A DNA stretch of 64,000 bases. Origin: Fen-1273 sp963748405 (lineage in GTDB: Bacteria > Bacteroidota > Ignavibacteria > UBA10030 > UBA6906). Under the pieces are notes generated by a model. The model was not told where the DNA came from. It saw only the letters and a program-made list of their open reading frames with translations, and made no database searches. Location: NCBI GenBank assembly GCA_963748405.1, contig CAVVIT010000008.1, forward strand, positions 124,001 through 188,000. The letters are read 5' to 3'. The position numbers and the translations under genes are program-made. Below are positions 60,978 through 64,000 of this stretch, in pieces (position 1 is the stretch's first letter; every line of letters begins with the position of its first letter).

Positions 60978-62320
60978 CAAAGTCTCCCCGTCTTTCCGCT
61001 GAAGAGCTTCTGGCTCTCGTCGAAGCACACCACGTGAAGTTCGTCGACCTGCAGTTCACCGATGTCGGGGGCGCCGTGAAGAACGTCACAATCCCGACGA
61101 AGGAGCTGGCGGGGACGCTCAACCACGGCATCTGGTTCGACGGTTCCTCGATCGAAGGTTTCGCCCGCGTGGCCGAGAACGACATGTATCTCGTCCCGGA
61201 TACCTCCACGTTCGCCATTCTCCCCTGGCTCACGGGGAGCGAGGTTACGGCCCGGCTTATCTGCAATATCTACACCCCCGACGGTCAGCCGTTCGTCGGG
61301 GATCCGCGTGCCGTGCTCACGCGGATGCTCAGCGTCGCGGAATCGATGGGGTTCGTCTACAATACGGGCCCGGAGATGGAGTTCTTTCTTCTCAAGCCGG
61401 GGCCCGGAGGGGAACTCGTCCCGCCGAATCCCCAGGACAGCGCCTCCTATTTTGACCAGCCGACCGACATGGTGGCCACGGGACTCTGGCGTCTGGTGGC
61501 CGAGGCGCTCTCGGCGATCGGCATCGAGGCCGAGGCGATGCACCACGAGGTTGCGACCGGTCAGCACGAAGTCGACCTCCGGTATGCAGGCGCGCTGAAG
61601 ACCGCAGACTCCACCGTAGCGTTCCGCGTCGTCATGAAGATCCTGGCGCAGCAGAAGGGGCTCTATGCCACGTTCATGCCCAAGCCCATCCGCGGGATCA
61701 GCGGGAGCGGGATGCACGTGCATCAGGGATTGAGCTACAAGGCGAACGGGACGAACGCATTCAGCGATCCCGGCGACCCGCACGGGCTCTCCAAGACCGC
61801 GAAGCATTTCATTGCCGGCCAGCTCGCGCACGCGCCGGGAATGTGCGCGGTCCTCGCGCCGCTCGTGAACTCCTACAAGCGGCTCGGCGGCTACGAGGCC
61901 CCGGTGCACATCACCTGGGGAAGGATCAATCGTTCTGCGCTCGTGCGCATTCCTCGCGCGCACACGCCGGAATCGACGCGCATCGAGCTCCGCTGCCCGG
62001 ATCCGAGCTGCAACCCGTACCTTGCATTCGCCGTGATGCTCGGAGCCGGCCTCGACGGTATACGCCGCCAGCTCGAGGTGCCGGAGGCTATGGAAGAGAA
62101 CGTCTATGCGGCAACCGATTCCCAGGGGAAGTCGGCCCAGAATGTTCTTCCGGGGTCTCTCTCGGATGCGATTGAAGAGCTTGAGAAGGATGCCGTCATC
62201 CGCGAATCGCTGGGCGCGCACATCTGCGAGCGCTTCATCAGCGCAAAGCGCCTCGAGTGGGACGACTACCGCCTTGAGGTGACTCCCTGGGAGCTCACGA
62301 AGTACCTGATGAACTACTGA
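60974..62320 (+). CDS. glnA: Glutamine synthetase, type I
   Basis: 448 aa, the length of a GSI enzyme. Present are DGSSIEGF near the start, MEFFLL at the metal site, AMHHEVATGQHEVDLR, SGSGMHVHQGL with the catalytic loop, NSYKRLGGYEAPVHITWGR and RIELRCPDPSCNPYLAF. The usual tyrosine for adenylylation (NLYDLP) is not evident near the C-terminus, so GSI-alpha-type regulation is more likely. Ammonia plus glutamate plus ATP gives glutamine in the cytoplasm. Its start overlaps the kinase stop by 4 nt, an unusual coupling for a glutamine synthetase. Confidence 0.95.
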   Translation: MTKSPRLSAEELLALVEAHHVKFVDLQFTDVGGAVKNVTIPTKELAGTLNHGIWFDGSSIEGFARVAENDMYLVPDTSTFAILPWLTGSEVTARLICNIYTPDGQPFVGDPRAVLTRMLSVAESMGFVYNTGPEMEFFLLKPGPGGELVPPNPQDSASYFDQPTDMVATGLWRLVAEALSAIGIEAEAMHHEVATGQHEVDLRYAGALKTADSTVAFRVVMKILAQQKGLYATFMPKPIRGISGSGMHVHQGLSYKANGTNAFSDPGDPHGLSKTAKHFIAGQLAHAPGMCAVLAPLVNSYKRLGGYEAPVHITWGRINRSALVRIPRAHTPESTRIELRCPDPSCNPYLAFAVMLGAGLDGIRRQLEVPEAMEENVYAATDSQGKSAQNVLPGSLSDAIEELEKDAVIRESLGAHICERFISAKRLEWDDYRLEVTPWELTKYLMNY

Positions 62321-62338
62321 CCCGCTTCAGCCCCGCTG

Positions 62339-62364
62339 GTCAGTGCGAGCGGAGCGAAGCAAAC
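62339..62364. repeat. REP-like dispersed element, second copy
   Basis: GTCAGTGCGAGCGGAGCGAAGC and the bases after it follow the glutamine synthetase stop codon by 18 nt and match the element at 55703-55722 (GTCATTGCGAGCGAAGC). Both lie in the gap after a stop codon. Confidence 0.5.
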
Positions 62365-62385
62365 TAACAGAGTTGAGGACCCGTG

Positions 62386-62758
62386 ATGGCGAACGACTAC
62401 CCCTACGTCACGAAGCTTGATGTCCGCTACAAACCGTTCGAGGTGATCGACGTCCCTTCCATCGTGAAGGAATGCAGGGACACGTGGTACAACGAGACGC
62501 TGACAAAGGTGAACGACAGCGTCGTGAGGGTCGGGATCGTCAAGGGAGAATATCACTGGCACAAGCACGACAACGACGACGAGTGGTTCTTCGTGCTCGA
62601 GGGGAAGCTGTTCGTCGACCTGGAGGGACGGACGATCGAGCTCGGCCCCGGCCAGGGTGTGACCGTCACGAGGGGCGTGACGCACAGAACGAGGGCGCCC
62701 GGAGAAGACCGTCATGCTCATGGTCGAAACAAGCGCGATTCAGCCGACGGGCGATTGA
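62386..62758 (+). pseudogene. Cupin-domain protein, one-base frameshift near C-terminus
   Basis: ATG 62386 begins a small cupin of about 124 aa. YHWHKHDNDDEWFFVLEGKL carries the HxH and Glu metal ligands, and LGPGQGVTVTRGVTHRTRA the late His. Continuation as APEKTVMLMVETSAIQPTGD to a stop at 62756-62758 fits the family, but needs loss of one base near 62698-62702. As written the frame instead runs on to 62832 with nonsense tail. Probable sequencing error. The metal-bound core is complete; substrate unknown. Confidence 0.82.
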
Positions 62759-62860
62759 AAGCGGGGACGGGGAAACGCGGGCGATTTCCAGCTGCATCCG
62801 CTTACCCGGTCAACTGTCTGCATCTCAAGTAATTCACCACCACTGTGCATCGGAGGTCGC

Positions 62861-63247
62861 ATGAAACGAGTCACCGGGATCGGCGGCATCTTCTTCAAGG
62901 CCAAGGACGCTCCGTCACTGCGGGCCTGGTACAAGCGGCACCTGGGAATCGATGTCCAGGACTGGGGGGGAGCTTCCTTCGATTGGACCGACGCCGGGGG
63001 AAAGCCGGTCGCAGGCACAACCGCATGGCTTATCGATCCGCAGGAAAGTAAGCACTTCGCCCCGAGCTCCGCTTCCTTCATGGTCAACTACCGGGTGGAA
63101 GACCTCCGCGCCCTGGTCAAGGTCTTGAAGGAAGAAGGCTGCAATGTGCTCGAGAAGATTGACGAATCCGAGTATGGGACGTTTGGCTGGGTCATTGATC
63201 CGGAGGGAAACAAGGTCGAGCTGTGGCAGCCGCCTCAGGGACAATGA
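62861..63247 (+). CDS. VOC/glyoxalase-family protein
   Basis: 128 aa behind a GGAGG site. The frame has the beta-alpha-beta-beta-beta pattern of a VOC half: VTGIGGIFFKAKDAPSLRAW YKRHLGI at the start, MVNYRVEDLRALVKVLKEEG and VIDPEGNKVELWQPP at the end, with the late Glu metal ligand. Members include glyoxalases, bleomycin-resistance proteins and dioxygenases; the role here cannot be resolved. It stands alone between the cupin and a metallophosphoesterase. Confidence 0.9.
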   Translation: MKRVTGIGGIFFKAKDAPSLRAWYKRHLGIDVQDWGGASFDWTDAGGKPVAGTTAWLIDPQESKHFAPSSASFMVNYRVEDLRALVKVLKEEGCNVLEKIDESEYGTFGWVIDPEGNKVELWQPPQGQ

Positions 63248-63284
63248 GCGGGCACGATGCTCACTGAGGCATCCCGGGCCTGAA

Positions 63285-64000
63285 ATGACGCGTCAGCTCA
63301 TGATATCGCTTCTCCTGCTGCTCCTGGTGTGTTCCCCCGTCAGTACGAGGGTGGAGGGGGGCCAGAACGCCGCATCCGGGTCTTCCGCGATCCCCCGGGT
63401 GACCGGTGACTCGCTTCTTTCGTTCGTCAGCGACACGCAGAGCCCGATCATATTCGAGACGATCCGGCTCACGTCGAACAACAACGACAGCGCCCGCGAA
63501 ATGATCTACCGGGCCCTTCTCGCCGACAGGCCGAACGGGGTATTTCATCTCGGCGACATGATCTCTCTCGGCCTCTACGGCCGAAGCTGGGAATCCGCGG
63601 ACCGGTTCCTCGCCAGGGCCCGGACCGCCCGCGTCCCCGTATTCCCGACGCTCGGGAATCACGAGCTGATGATATCCCCCTCGTACGGGATCGAGCAGTT
63701 TTACGAAAGGTTCCCCTGGTACGCAAAGACGGGTTATGCCGTTCGCGCCGGAAGGGTGGCGGTGGTCCTTCTCAACTCCAATTTCGACCAGCTCTCAGCC
63801 CGGGACCGGCCGACGCAGGTCAGGTGGCTGGACAGCACGCTGGCGTCGTTCGAACCGGATTCCACTGTGCTGGCGTGCATTCTCTGCTGCCATCATCCCC
63901 CCTATACGAACAGCACGATCGTCTCCCCTTCGAAAGATGTCCAGGAATCATTCGTTCCGCTGTATCTCAAATATCCGAAGTGCCGGCTGTTTCTGAGCGG
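63285..64000 (+). CDS. Secreted calcineurin-like metallophosphoesterase (partial)
   Basis: ATG 63285 starts a signal peptide (MTRQLMISLLLLLLVCSP), and the frame leaves the window after about 238 codons. The metal-binding motifs are FVSDTQSP (Asp), HLGDMI (Asp), LGNHEL (Asn-His) and ILCCHHPP (His). FNPSTS-type sorting is not visible because the C-terminus is missing. The usual role is hydrolysis of phosphomonoesters or diesters in the periplasm or outside. The start has no strong ribosome site. Confidence 0.85.
   Translation, partial: MTRQLMISLLLLLLVCSPVSTRVEGGQNAASGSSAIPRVTGDSLLSFVSDTQSPIIFETIRLTSNNNDSAREMIYRALLADRPNGVFHLGDMISLGLYGRSWESADRFLARARTARVPVFPTLGNHELMISPSYGIEQFYERFPWYAKTGYAVRAGRVAVVLLNSNFDQLSARDRPTQVRWLDSTLASFEPDSTVLACILCCHHPPYTNSTIVSPSKDVQESFVPLYLKYPKCRLFLS

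Noticed and set aside
60968..62221. 417-codon minus-strand frame
   Set aside because: Opposite glutamine synthetase, which has all family motifs.

Overview
The window reads as about 64 kb from a GC-rich member of the FCB group, most likely an Ignavibacteria/Chlorobi-type lineage. Two large secreted proteins (17179-20295 and 37276-39111) end in type IX secretion C-terminal sorting domains with the FNPST motif common in that lineage. Many genes have clear Shine-Dalgarno sites, and three good TTGAC/TATAAT-type promoters are visible, which argues against classical Bacteroidia. No rRNA, tRNA, CRISPR array or insertion sequence was recognised.

Left part (1-17154). Two glycosyltransferase-like genes, a three-PAS hybrid histidine kinase and a small hypothetical gene lie on the minus strand. 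A minus-strand operon follows (12446 down to 5127): an MpaB/Lcp-family (DUF2236) oxygenase, a seven-helix protein resembling the fungal Pyr4/PaxB integral-membrane terpene cyclases, and a very large Ser/Thr kinase-ATPase-GAF-SpoIIE phosphatase gene broken by two single-base frameshifts. On the plus strand come a deoxyhypusine-synthase-family gene and a PLP decarboxylase (a likely polyamine pair), a small membrane protein, a DUF2235 hydrolase and a DJ-1/PfpI protein, closed by a strong terminator.

Middle part (17179-48282). After a T9SS-exported beta-propeller protein and a 1.1-kb gap without convincing genes, a colinear plus-strand run (21437-36054) begins. It encodes a membrane FHA protein, a PP2C phosphatase, a Ser/Thr kinase with an extracytoplasmic domain, two lipoproteins, a PD40 propeller, a TPR-like protein and a complete dipeptide/oligopeptide ABC transporter. 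Several of these genes overlap by 1-8 nt. The run continues as secreted, repeat-rich and outer-membrane proteins up to 47817. By eye this block has a less GC-biased third codon position than both flanks.

Right part (48283-64000). This holds a GT39-type membrane glycosyltransferase, an outer-membrane protein, a serine hydrolase, two small secreted proteins, a shortened TMEM175-like channel, a CDF metal transporter behind two inverted repeats, an NAD(P)-binding protein, an SMR-like transporter, a porin plus APC permease pair behind a textbook promoter, a PP2C-kinase-glutamine synthetase operon, a cupin, a VOC protein and the start of a metallophosphoesterase.

Three separate Ser/Thr phosphorylation modules occur in this one window. 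At least five conserved reading frames carry single-base indels, two of them in G homopolymers. This points to draft-quality sequence, so gene breakage here should not be read as biological pseudogenisation without confirmation.
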